DNA of 15,308 nt from CALVUJ01 sp045128835 (GTDB lineage: Bacteria > Bacillota_I > Bacilli_A > RFN20 > DUOF01). The stretch spans positions 1 through 15,308 of the forward strand of contig JBGVRX010000021.1 in NCBI GenBank assembly GCA_045128835.1, in the 5' to 3' direction. This document shows positions 1 to 5,899 of the stretch, piece after piece; positions within the stretch are counted from its first letter, which is position 1; each line of letters begins with the position of its first letter. The notes below the pieces were generated by a model. It was not told the origin of the DNA. It saw only the letters and a list, made by a program, of their open reading frames with translations, and made no database searches. The position numbers and the translations under genes are program-made.

Positions 1-33
1 TTAATATCTATATTTTTATATTGTTTTCTCACC

Positions 34-79
34 ATACTTATTTGCATATTACTTTAGATTTTTGTTTTCAAATAAGTAT
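34..79. repeat. 11-bp inverted repeat, unassigned
   Basis: ATACTTATTTG (34-44) is perfectly inverted at 69-79, with a 24-bp spacer. It sits in the gene-free left edge of the window, and no T-run follows directly. It could be an operator or part of a gene end outside the window. I see no other feature in 1-138. Confidence 0.35.
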
Positions 80-138
80 ATATGATAATGTCATATATTG
101 ATATCCGATTACTTCACAAATTTAATATATTACGAACT

Positions 139-174
139 AAAAATGGGATACCTCTTTTGAGATATCCTATTTTT
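139..174 (-). terminator. Terminator of the leftmost minus-strand operon
   Basis: The 16-nt arms at 139-154 and 159-174 pair with one mismatch around a 4-nt loop. The hairpin has A-runs on one side and T-runs on the other, so it can end transcription in either direction. It lies about 50 bp beyond the stop codon of the 285-aa minus-strand gene, which is its most likely client. Confidence 0.75.
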
Positions 175-195
175 TATTATTCAAAACTTATCTAA

Positions 196-223
196 TTTCA
201 ACATTGTGTTAAAACATAGCCTA
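196..223 (-). repeat. Solo copy of the IS-end-like 28-bp sequence
   Basis: Read on the minus strand, these 28 bp match 12606-12633 at 24 of 28 positions. The first 15 bases (TAGGCTATGTTTTAA) are identical. The right-hand copy abuts a truncated IS3-family transposase, so this copy is best read as the remaining end of a related insertion sequence or a scar of it. No transposase accompanies it here. It starts 3 bp after the stop of the 285-aa gene. Confidence 0.45.
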
Positions 224-226
224 TTT

Positions 227-1084
227 TTAAAATGTTTTTATATTAAAGTTTACTTTTATTTTTGAACAAGTGATATGTCCCTGCTCCTTGTAGATGGTTT
301 TATTCTCGAAAACACTATCTATACTATCCTTGTAATTATTATAAATGCTTTCTTCTACCTTTATTTCGATATTTACATCATCTAAGCTTAGTATTTTAAA
401 GTTATTATCAAGTAAATTCTTATCTTTCAAATAGTTTAGAGTTTCTTCTGATAAAATACTTTCTTGTTGCGAAATTACTAATGATTTCACTTTATTTAGT
501 TTTGAATAATAGTGACTAAAAGTTTCTCTATTATTACTCTGTAATATTACAAAACCATCTGTGTATTCATATACATTAATATCTTCTAATTCTTTTCTAT
601 TTGCTTTTTTAGTATCTATCATTGATGTGTAAGCTATTAATTTTGCTTTAGTGATTCTTTCTAATTTTGTTTCTAATCTAGCTGACCTCTCAGTTTTTGT
701 ATACACATCATTAAAATAGGATAGGGCTTGCGTTGTCATTCTTATTCTATAATTAGCTATTTCAATTAAACTCATAAGTTCTAGTAGTTTTAACTTATCT
801 TCTAAGTGACTTTTTGATATATAGGCTTTTTCAACTAATGCTCCATTTTCTATTTTAAAGACTTTATAGTTTAGTAGAAATTTTTTAAACTCTTTTAAAT
901 GAATATCTTCCCCAATGTAACATAGCATACATACTATTTCATGTAGAGTTTCGTCTAGTTCCAGTGCCAAAAAAGTCATAGGTTGTGCATACTCAGGTAT
1001 AAATATAAATCTTTCTTCTAAGTTCTTCTTTCTAAATAGTGATTTTAATAATTTAATTTCTTTGGTTTCTTTAGGCTTAGCCAT
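227..1084 (-). CDS. Hypothetical 285-aa protein, second gene of a minus-strand pair
   Basis: I do not recognise this protein. It is lysine-rich and predicted soluble, with no signal peptide or membrane segment. The first 20 residues are basic. Residues about 45-125 look mostly helical and could hold a winged-helix fold (helices around HLKEFKKFLLNYKVF and KLKLLELMSLIEIANY). The rest looks alpha/beta and ends in a strand-rich stretch. The ATG at 1084 has a good ribosome site (GAGGTGAT on the minus strand). The upstream gene ends 15 bp before it, so the two are surely cotranscribed. Both proteins begin with MAK and a basic stretch. A terminator follows at 139-174. A replication- or transfer-accessory role is possible from the plasmid context only. 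Confidence 0.7.
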   Translation of the reverse strand: MAKPKETKEIKLLKSLFRKKNLEERFIFIPEYAQPMTFLALELDETLHEIVCMLCYIGEDIHLKEFKKFLLNYKVFKIENGALVEKAYISKSHLEDKLKLLELMSLIEIANYRIRMTTQALSYFNDVYTKTERSARLETKLERITKAKLIAYTSMIDTKKANRKELEDINVYEYTDGFVILQSNNRETFSHYYSKLNKVKSLVISQQESILSEETLNYLKDKNLLDNNFKILSLDDVNIEIKVEESIYNNYKDSIDSVFENKTIYKEQGHITCSKIKVNFNIKTF

Positions 1085-1099
1085 TCTATCACCTCACCT

Positions 1100-1705
1100 T
1101 TAGTCAATTTTTTGTATTCTAACTTTATTTTCAATAAATTTACCATTCATAGCACTTGCGTAATTTTCATGTGCTATTCTTTGTTCATCTTTATAATGCT
1201 GAGTAGCTGTTTCTATAAATACATTAAGTCTTTCATCATCATAGATGAAAGCACCATCCGTTACAGATACTTCTATATCTAAAGAGTTATTTATCATTAA
1301 ATTAGCTAGTTCTTTTTCTGATTTATAATATTTTTGAATATCTTCAATTTCAAACATATCAAATATAAAGTTTGAATGCTCTAGATCATGTGCTTTTGAA
1401 GATGAGTTATATATATTTCTAGTTGTTTCTGTTGAAATATCTCTAACTGTTCTAATTGATTTATCATCTATTATTGCTATTTCTATAAATTTATTTTTAT
1501 ACTCAATAGTTTCTCTTCTGAAATATTTTAGTTCTTCCATATCTGAGAAGGCAGTTTCGGACATTTGCTTCCCAGCTACAGTTGATATTTTTTTTAGATT
1601 TTCAACTGTGAGTATATTAAATCTAGCAAGAGCATTAACTATATTTGTGTGTCTGCTGGTCCATTTCTTGATTTGTGCCTTGTGATTCTTTCTTCTCTTG
1701 GCCAT
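1100..1705 (-). CDS. Hypothetical 201-aa protein, possibly replication-relaxation-like
   Basis: The N-terminus is very basic (MAKRRKNHKAQIKK). Residues about 18-75 look like a winged helix (NIVNALARFNILTVENLKKI, then a wing-like strand around KYFRRETIEYKNKFIEIAII). A central HDLEHSNFIFDMFE helix is followed by a strand pattern V-S-V-T-D-G-A-F-I, then VFIETATQHYKDEQRI. This order (winged helix, a histidine-led helix, an acidic residue in a strand, then an E-containing strand) resembles the replication-relaxation family of plasmid proteins, but the match is weak and from memory. The start is firm: a full-length Shine-Dalgarno (AAAGGAGGTGAT) precedes the ATG. It is the first gene of its operon and follows the folded GC-rich leader at 1747-1945. 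Confidence 0.7.
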   Translation of the reverse strand: MAKRRKNHKAQIKKWTSRHTNIVNALARFNILTVENLKKISTVAGKQMSETAFSDMEELKYFRRETIEYKNKFIEIAIIDDKSIRTVRDISTETTRNIYNSSSKAHDLEHSNFIFDMFEIEDIQKYYKSEKELANLMINNSLDIEVSVTDGAFIYDDERLNVFIETATQHYKDEQRIAHENYASAMNGKFIENKVRIQKID

Positions 1706-1746
1706 AATATCACCTCCTTTTAGTCTATCCGCTCTGGTGAACCTAC

Positions 1747-1945
1747 AGAAATACGAAGTATTTCTATAAAAGTTTTGAGGGATTTTTAAGGGAACTTTTT
1801 CAAAAGTTCCCCTTAAACCCCCCAGGCAGGGTCCTCCGAAGAGCCGAAAGAAGCCGGAGCAGGAACAAGGAGAGTCTCTGCTCGACTGCCTTAAGTTCCT
1901 GCGTCTTTTGTCCCACAGGACAAAAGCCGAGCGGAGTGAGGCTCT
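1747..1945 (-). ncRNA. GC-rich folded leader, possible structured RNA
   Basis: This gene-free stretch is far richer in G+C than its surroundings and is packed with complementary arms. Perfect hairpins are AGAAATAC/GTATTTCT (1747-1754, 1758-1765) and CTTTTGTCC/GGACAAAAG (1905-1913, 1918-1926). A 12-bp stem with one bulge spans 1788-1814. Arms 1825-1829 with 1886-1890 and 1859-1866 with 1895-1902 cross each other, as in a pseudoknot. On the minus strand it lies just upstream of the 201-aa gene, so it may be that operon's 5' UTR. A separate small RNA or a DNA site such as an origin of transfer are alternatives. I could not place a convincing promoter. Confidence 0.5.
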
Positions 1946-2002
1946 ACGTTTTGCACTTTAATTTTCTGATATATTTTTTTTTATAATAAAACCTATAAAT
2001 AT

Positions 2003-2031
2003 CAATACATGCGGCTATGCCAAATGTATTG
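2003..2031. repeat. Interrupted palindrome upstream of the recombinase
   Basis: CAATACAT (2003-2010) is inverted as ATGTATTG (2024-2031), with GGC/GCC pairing inside the loop. It is the first of three dyads between the folded leader and the recombinase promoter. No T-run follows, so it is not an obvious terminator. A protein-binding or recombination site is possible. Confidence 0.4.
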
Positions 2032-2047
2032 GAAAATTAGCAGTTTT

Positions 2048-2073
2048 ATATCCATATAAATTTATATGGATAT
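2048..2073. repeat. Perfect 26-bp palindrome
   Basis: Bases 2048-2060 (ATATCCATATAAA) are exactly the reverse complement of 2061-2073, with no spacer. It lies in the non-coding block before the tyrosine recombinase gene. Candidate roles are a recombinase or regulator binding site, or a cruciform. Confidence 0.45.
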
Positions 2074-2123
2074 TCTGATAATATAAGATTTACGTTTAAT
2101 GTATAACCCTTATTTTGCTCTAG

Positions 2124-2153
2124 ATTGTTCTAGAAGGATTCTTCTAGAACAAT
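2124..2153. repeat. 13-bp dyad with 4-bp centre, candidate recombination core
   Basis: ATTGTTCTAGAAG (2124-2136) and CTTCTAGAACAAT (2141-2153) are perfect inverted arms around GATT. There is no following T-run. The arrangement, two binding arms around a short centre close to a tyrosine recombinase gene, is what a plasmid resolution site looks like. The centre is shorter than the usual 6-8 bp, so the true core could use shorter arms. Confidence 0.4.
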
Positions 2154-2184
2154 GTGTATTACCACCTATTTTATTAAATTTTAC

Positions 2185-2213
2185 TTGAAAAATTATGGAA
2201 AATTAAATATACT
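2185..2213 (+). promoter_or_regulatory. Promoter of the tyrosine recombinase gene
   Basis: TTGAAA (2185-2190) and TATACT (2208-2213) are separated by exactly 17 bp. Transcription would start near 2220, 60-odd bp before the recombinase ATG. Confidence 0.65.
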
Positions 2214-2229
2214 ATATTAGTAAGTGAAT

Positions 2230-2259
2230 AACCACCTAGAATATGTAAAAGTGGTGGTT
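2230..2259 (+). promoter_or_regulatory. Hairpin in the recombinase 5' UTR
   Basis: AACCACC (2230-2236) pairs with GGTGGTT (2253-2259), just downstream of the promoter and 11 bp before the ribosome site at 2271. An ACCACCTA sequence also occurs before the promoter at 2161. The dyad could be an operator for autoregulation or an RNA stem that tunes translation. Confidence 0.4.
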
Positions 2260-2283
2260 TATGAAATAATAGAAGGAGTTTTT

Positions 2284-2856
2284 ATGGCAAAAAGAAAGAT
2301 ACCAGAAATTTTAAATATAGATGAACAAGAGCAACTATTAAAGATTTTTAATAAAAGATATTATAACTCAAGAAGAAATCATACAATGATAAAGTTATTT
2401 TTAAACTCTGGTTTAAGAATATCCGAAATGGTAGACTTAAAATGGAAGTGCATTAACTTGATGACAGGGCAATTAAAAGTAGTTCAAGGAAAAGGTAATA
2501 AAGACAGGATTATTTGGATTAATGATATAATGCTTGAAGAATTACAAGCGTGGAGAGAAGACCAGTGTAAAAAGTTAGGAGCACCAACTGAATATGTGTT
2601 CAGCAACAGAGAAGGTGAAAGACTTGTAGAGAGAGATGTTAGAGAGATGATTAATAAATACTCTATGAAGGCTCTTAATAAAAAGGTAAACCCTCACACG
2701 CTCAGACATTCCTACGCAACCGATTTATATAGAGTAACCAAGGATATAAGATTAGTTCAGAAAGCCTTGGGACATGCTGATTTAAGCACAACAATGATAT
2801 ATACTCATATAGTTGATGATGAACTTGAAAATGCTTTGAAGGCATTTAGAAAATAA
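2284..2856 (+). CDS. Minimal tyrosine recombinase, likely plasmid resolvase
   Basis: Site-specific DNA strand exchange through a 3'-phosphotyrosine link. With the start at ATG 2284 the protein is 190 aa. I chose this start because AGAAGGAG (2271-2278) precedes it; a GTG 60 bp upstream has no ribosome site. All catalytic residues are visible: R45 in SGLRISE, K70 in GKGNKDR, H138 and R141 in HTLRHSYAT, H164 in LGHADLST and nucleophile Y173 in TMIYTH. The usual N-terminal core-binding domain of Xer/integrase proteins (about 100 residues) is missing, so this is a catalytic-domain-only form, similar in size to FimB/FimE. Position next to the replication gene and to palindromes suggests dimer resolution rather than integration. 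Confidence 0.92.
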   Translation: MAKRKIPEILNIDEQEQLLKIFNKRYYNSRRNHTMIKLFLNSGLRISEMVDLKWKCINLMTGQLKVVQGKGNKDRIIWINDIMLEELQAWREDQCKKLGAPTEYVFSNREGERLVERDVREMINKYSMKALNKKVNPHTLRHSYATDLYRVTKDIRLVQKALGHADLSTTMIYTHIVDDELENALKAFRK

Positions 2857-2859
2857 ATG

Positions 2860-2888
2860 TTGACTAATATTTGCATAAAATATAATAT
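2860..2888 (+). promoter_or_regulatory. Promoter of the rep leader
   Basis: TTGACT (2860-2865) and TAATAT (2883-2888) are 17 bp apart. An alternative -10, TATAAT at 2881-2886, gives a 15-bp spacer. The promoter lies 3 bp after the recombinase stop codon and would make a leader of nearly 290 nt before repA. Confidence 0.6.
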
Positions 2889-2933
2889 TTAGATATAAAA
2901 AAAATAAATAATATAAAAAAAGACATAAAAAAA

Positions 2934-2969
2934 AGGAACCATAGTTTGCCGACAAAGTTCCTCTTTTTT
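2934..2969 (+). terminator. First terminator-like hairpin in the rep leader
   Basis: AGGAAC (2934-2939) pairs with GTTCCT (2957-2962) and six T follow at 2964-2969. It can end recombinase read-through. Because it lies downstream of the promoter at 2860, it may also act as an attenuator for repA: its right arm also matches 3060-3070. Confidence 0.6.
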
Positions 2970-3057
2970 ACAAAAGTTAAATTACCCATTCATCTTTTGT
3001 GTCCACTCTTTTATTTATAAATAGATAATAACAAAATTAAAGTATCTATGCAAGTAT

Positions 3058-3107
3058 GTAGAGGAACTTTAAGATTTAAAAATTTCGACAAAATTCTACT
3101 TTTTTTT
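3058..3107 (+). promoter_or_regulatory. Anti-terminator arm and second terminator-like element
   Basis: AGAGGAACTTT (3060-3070) is a perfect 11-nt complement of AAAGTTCCTCT (2954-2964), which contains the right arm of the first hairpin. Pairing of these two would break the first terminator. The same segment can instead fold locally through GTAGA (3058-3062) and TCTAC (3095-3099), followed by eight T (3100-3107). That local stem is short and its loop long. Confidence 0.45.
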
Positions 3108-3120
3108 CGACGATTATGTT

Positions 3121-3183
3121 ATGGACATGGCTAGGGTAATGAAAACACTAGTCTTTTTTTATGCAAAATTGGAGGGAATATGA
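3121..3183 (+). CDS. Possible 20-aa leader peptide overlapping repA start
   Basis: A 20-codon frame opens at ATG 3121 and stops at TGA 3181-3183, which overlaps the repA ATG as ATGA. The frame contains the third leader hairpin and the repA ribosome site. Leader ORFs coupled to rep genes are known in IncFII-type plasmids. Against it, I see no ribosome site before 3121, so it may be a chance frame. Confidence 0.35.
   Translation: MDMARVMKTLVFFYAKLEGI
3129..3160 (+). terminator. Terminator/attenuator just before repA
   Basis: GGCTAG (3129-3134) pairs with CTAGTC (3148-3153) through five Watson-Crick pairs and one G-T pair. Seven T follow at 3154-3160. It ends only 10 bp before the repA ribosome site, a place where read-through would set Rep level. 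Confidence 0.5.
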
Positions 3184-4598
3184 ATTTAGCAGAACAACTT
3201 GATATACAACAGATAGATATAGATATAGATGTTGATGACGCAACAACTCAGATAAAAACATTACATACAAATGCAGATAGATATATAACTGTAGCTACAA
3301 TAGATCGAAATGGGAAATATAATCAAAGACACTTTATGATAGAAGAACTAATAGGAAATTTAGATAAATTAGTTTCTATGAATATAAATACATATATTTC
3401 TGTCAATGAATTTTATGCACCGAAGAGAGCTGCAGAAACTATACGAAGAATAAATGCATTATATATAGATTTAGACTTAGTAGATAAAGAATATAAGATA
3501 AGTGACTATGAGTTAGATATTGCAATCGGAGTGCTTGAAGATGAATACTTTAATGATGTAATCCCCGAGCCTACGATGATAATTAAGAGCGGTAGAGGAC
3601 TACATCTGTATTGGAAAATAGAAGATCTACCACGTCAGGGGTTGAGTTTGTGGAAATTAGTACAACAAAAACTAATGGAAAAACTAAGTGATTTTAACGA
3701 AAGTTTTAGGTTATTAAATGTAGATGGAGCTGTTAAAGATTGTACAAGAATATTAAGATTATCGAATACTAGGAACACTAAAAGTGATACTGTATGTACA
3801 TTAGATACTCTATATGAAGATAACATATACAGATTAGATACTTTAATAAAAGAGTATTTTACAGAACTTGCTATAATTGAAGATAATAAGAAGAATAAAA
3901 TAAAAGCTAAAACTAAAGCAGAACGAAAAGTAATAGCTATGTATAACTTATATACACTACATCACGCAAGATTAGAAGATATAGTTAAACTACAAGAACT
4001 TAGAATTCAAGAAGGAAATATAGATTATAGAAGACGAATGTGCTTCTTCTATCGATATTATTCTTGTTTATTTAATCATGATGTAGATTTAGCATTAGAG
4101 AATACATTAGAATTCAATAGGAAGTTTATATATCCCCTTAGTGAACGAGAAGTTATACAAGCATCTAAGAGTGCTGAAAAAGCATATGATGAATGGTTAT
4201 CTAATAAAGCAGAAGACTTTAAAAAACCAGTTTGGAATAAAGAAACAGGAACATATAATATCAAAGGTTACAATTATAGAAATACTACTATAATAAGAGA
4301 GCTAGATATTACAGAAGAAGAACAAATGCAAATGTCAACTATAATATCCAAGAAGGAAAAGAAAAGAAGACAGTGTAAAAAAGAATATGATGATAGAAGG
4401 AATGAAAATGGATTAACAAAAAGCAAACAAGAACAATTAAATTTATATATACAGATATTAGAATTAAGAGAAAATGACAGTACAATGAGTATAAGAAGAA
4501 TTGCAGATGAGCTGAAAACAAGTAAATCTAAAGTTGAAACTGCTCTAAAAAATTGGTCTAATAAAAACGTGTCCGATTTTTTACGTGCTTATATGTAA
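3180..4598 (+). CDS. repA: Plasmid replication initiator with primase-polymerase-like domain
   Basis: Probably starts plasmid replication and may lay down primers. The N-terminal half carries the motifs of archaeo-eukaryotic-type primases (AEP/PrimPol): acidic pair D97/D99 in LYIDLDLV, histidine motif SGRGLHLYW (137-145), and D187 with R190/R193 in VKDCTRILRLSNTRN. The C-terminal part is basic and ends in a helix-turn-helix (SIRRIADELKTSKSKVETAL, about 436-456), suited to origin binding. GGAGGG at 3171-3176 precedes the ATG with a rather short gap. Rep proteins of this design occur on clostridial plasmids such as pCD6; that link is from memory. A multi-hairpin leader upstream suggests copy control by attenuation. 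The last codons lie inside a 42-bp sequence repeated downstream. Confidence 0.8.
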   Translation: MNLAEQLDIQQIDIDIDVDDATTQIKTLHTNADRYITVATIDRNGKYNQRHFMIEELIGNLDKLVSMNINTYISVNEFYAPKRAAETIRRINALYIDLDLVDKEYKISDYELDIAIGVLEDEYFNDVIPEPTMIIKSGRGLHLYWKIEDLPRQGLSLWKLVQQKLMEKLSDFNESFRLLNVDGAVKDCTRILRLSNTRNTKSDTVCTLDTLYEDNIYRLDTLIKEYFTELAIIEDNKKNKIKAKTKAERKVIAMYNLYTLHHARLEDIVKLQELRIQEGNIDYRRRMCFFYRYYSCLFNHDVDLALENTLEFNRKFIYPLSEREVIQASKSAEKAYDEWLSNKAEDFKKPVWNKETGTYNIKGYNYRNTTIIRELDITEEEQMQMSTIISKKEKKRRQCKKEYDDRRNENGLTKSKQEQLNLYIQILELRENDSTMSIRRIADELKTSKSKVETALKNWSNKNVSDFLRAYM

Positions 4599-4610
4599 GT
4601 GTGTGTTCCT
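4569..4610 (+). repeat. 42-bp direct repeat, copy 1 (overlaps repA end)
   Basis: This 42-bp sequence, which begins GTGTCCGATTTTTTACGTGC, is repeated exactly at 4675-4716, 106 bp further on. This copy covers the last nine sense codons and the stop of repA plus 12 bp. The second copy is not translated. Confidence 0.9.
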
Positions 4611-4621
4611 GATGAACCTTT

Positions 4622-4660
4622 AAGGTGGAGAATATATTCTCTATTTCTTCCACCTTTTCT
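4622..4660 (+). terminator. Terminator of repA
   Basis: AAGGTGGA (4622-4629) pairs with TCCACCTT (4649-4656), with extra GAA/TTC pairing inside, and a T-rich tail follows. It stands between the two copies of the 42-bp repeat. Confidence 0.75.
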
Positions 4661-4674
4661 TTTACTATAAAAGA

Positions 4675-4716
4675 GTGTCCGATTTTTTACGTGCTTATAT
4701 GTAAGTGTGTGTTCCT
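4675..4716 (+). repeat. 42-bp direct repeat, copy 2 (non-coding)
   Basis: Exact copy of 4569-4610. Identity stops sharply at both ends, so it is a recent duplication or a functional repeat that is kept identical. Being next to the Rep gene and origin-like sequences, it could be a large iteron. Confidence 0.9.
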
Positions 4717-4802
4717 CATAGACCTCAATCGGAATTAATAACATAGCTATATTCTATCTTACTATCTAATTAAACAACAACACTAACAACAGATAGGCGC
4801 GT

Positions 4803-4860
4803 AGTTAAAATTGATTTTAGCTTGAGCGTTTCTCAGCTCAATGGAAAATCAGTTTTGACT
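4803..4860. other. Long imperfect stem-loop in the origin region
   Basis: The arms 4803-4818 and 4845-4860 form 16 pairs (two G-T). TTGAGC/GCTCAA (4822-4827, 4836-4841) forms a second stem inside. The fold is about 58 nt long in an otherwise unstructured gene-free stretch. It could be a single-strand initiation site, an origin of transfer hairpin, or a small RNA. No relaxase is encoded in the window. Confidence 0.5.
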
Positions 4861-4928
4861 AGGTGCAAGCCATAGCGGCCAGCGTAAATAGAGTAAAAAC
4901 AACCTATAAGCCATATATACAACAACAA

Positions 4929-4970
4929 GGGTTTAGGTTTTCAAGGGTTTTAGGAGGGGGGTCCGGGGGG
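4929..4970 (+). other. G-rich tract with quadruplex potential
   Basis: Four G-runs occur on the plus strand: GGG (4929-4931), GGG (4945-4947), GGGGGG (4956-4961) and GGGGGG (4965-4970). Such a tract is exceptional in this AT-rich plasmid. The two long runs lie in an 18-bp block that recurs in variant form at 1806-1823. Confidence 0.45.
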
Positions 4971-4976
4971 AACCAC

Positions 4977-5047
4977 AAAGGCAACTTTTTAACTACCAAA
5001 GGCAACTGAAGGCAACTAACCAAAGTTACTTTTGGTGGCCTTTGGTA
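4977..5047. other. Iteron cluster, putative replication origin
   Basis: AAAGGCAACT occurs at 4977-4986 and 4998-5007, and GAAGGCAACT at 5008-5017. Start-to-start spacing is 21 and 10 bp, so all lie on one face of the helix. TACCAAAGGC (4995-5004) is inverted at 5038-5047, and ACCAAA/TTTGGT forms a nearer dyad. Phased short repeats downstream of a Rep gene are typical of an initiator-binding origin. This is inference; no DnaA box was identified. Confidence 0.5.
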
Positions 5048-5076
5048 TATTTAAGCTCTATATACTGGTTTTGATG

Positions 5077-5082
5077 TATAAT
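5077..5082 (+). promoter_or_regulatory. TATAAT -10 box before the 80-aa gene
   Basis: A consensus TATAAT lies 40 bp before the ATG of the 80-aa gene. No good -35 is seen at the right distance, and the iteron cluster is immediately upstream, so Rep binding could affect it. Confidence 0.4.
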
Positions 5083-5122
5083 AGAGTTACTAAATCATTA
5101 AATTATAGGGGTGAATAAGTAC

Positions 5123-5365
5123 ATGAAGATAAAGCATTATGTCTTAAATATAAAAGATATTGGTCATATTTGTAGTATGTTTGGAACAAATCACGAACTA
5201 GATGAAGAATACAATAGTTTTTGCATACGTTACAATGATCAAGTAGTTAATAGATTTGATTACAAAAGCATTGATATAAAAGAAGAGATTATTGATATTG
5301 AGGTTGACTTCGTTGAAACTTACACTATAACAATCGAATTACCAGAAAGAACTATAAAAAAATAG
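5123..5365 (+). CDS. Hypothetical 80-aa protein
   Basis: I do not recognise this protein. It is small and acidic (rich in D, E, I), without membrane segments, and ends in strand-like sequence (DFVETYTITIELPE). I chose ATG 5123 because AGGGGTG (5107-5113) sits 9 bp upstream. A GTG at 5111 lies inside that ribosome site and would add only four residues. It stands alone between the origin region and a two-way terminator, facing a minus-strand gene. Confidence 0.6.
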   Translation: MKIKHYVLNIKDIGHICSMFGTNHELDEEYNSFCIRYNDQVVNRFDYKSIDIKEEIIDIEVDFVETYTITIELPERTIKK

Positions 5366-5431
5366 TCATATAAGCGATTTAAAGCATACGGAGAGAGCTT
5401 GTATATTAAAAGTAATATAAATATACCAAAT

Positions 5432-5476
5432 AAAAAGACTGGGCAATGGAGTTGATCCATTTCACCCAGTCTTTTT
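5432..5476. terminator. Two-way terminator between convergent genes
   Basis: AAAAAGACTGGG (5432-5443) pairs with CCCAGTCTTTTT (5465-5476), and AATGGA/TCCATT pairs inside. A-runs and T-runs flank both sides. It serves the 80-aa plus-strand gene and the 113-aa minus-strand gene, whose stop codon it overlaps. Confidence 0.85.
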
Positions 5477-5816
5477 ATTTATACAGCATATTTACAATAA
5501 TTCTATATGCTGTATCAGTATCTATACCTAAATTATCAGCTAACGAACTTAATACGGAATTGAAGTCACAATATATATCACCTACCATATCATACCAACC
5601 ACGAATTTCTGTATCAACACCATCAAGTGCCAGTCTGCATTCATAACAATCCTCATATTGTAATATGAAGCTTTCGTTAGTGTTAAATATTCTCATGAAC
5701 TCTATTTCAACTCTTAGAGCCTTTTTTATATGTCTTCTTATTATTAAAAAACATCTTATCTTTGCAGTTATATTTACACTTACATCTGCAAATCTTCTTA
5801 TAAATCTTCTTATCAT
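5475..5816 (-). CDS. Hypothetical 113-aa protein
   Basis: I do not recognise this protein. The first 40 residues are very basic and hydrophobic (MIRRFIRRFADVSV, then RCFLIIRRHIKKAL). The rest is acidic and looks like a compact domain (ECRLALDGVDTEIRGWYDM, then a helical end DTAYRIIVNMLYK). The ATG at 5816 has GAGG 7 bp upstream. An internal ATG at 5697 would give a 73-aa protein starting MRIFNTNESF, which has a more ordinary composition; the choice of start is uncertain. It shares its terminator with the convergent 80-aa gene. Confidence 0.5.
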   Translation of the reverse strand: MIRRFIRRFADVSVNITAKIRCFLIIRRHIKKALRVEIEFMRIFNTNESFILQYEDCYECRLALDGVDTEIRGWYDMVGDIYCDFNSVLSSLADNLGIDTDTAYRIIVNMLYK

Positions 5817-5899
5817 TATAAATCCTCATTTCCATAATGCATTGTATTAGGTTATGCAAGAAATATAACAAATAAGTTGTTCTATATCGCAATAAAAGG

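Noticed and set aside
3635..3826. Open frames on the minus strand inside repA (also at 4076-4264 and 4339-4521)
   Set aside because: They lie wholly within the well-supported repA gene, have no ribosome sites, and their composition is that of reverse-strand AT-rich coding DNA.
4803..4880. Named origin of transfer (nic site)
   Set aside because: The stem-loop followed by AGGTGCAAGCC looks oriT-like, but I could not match it to a known nick consensus and no relaxase is encoded in the window.
5446..5850. Overlapping frames on both strands at 5446-5646, 5665-5850 and 5707-5892
   Set aside because: They overlap the 113-aa minus-strand gene. None has a ribosome site as good as that of the chosen gene, and one starts inside the terminator.
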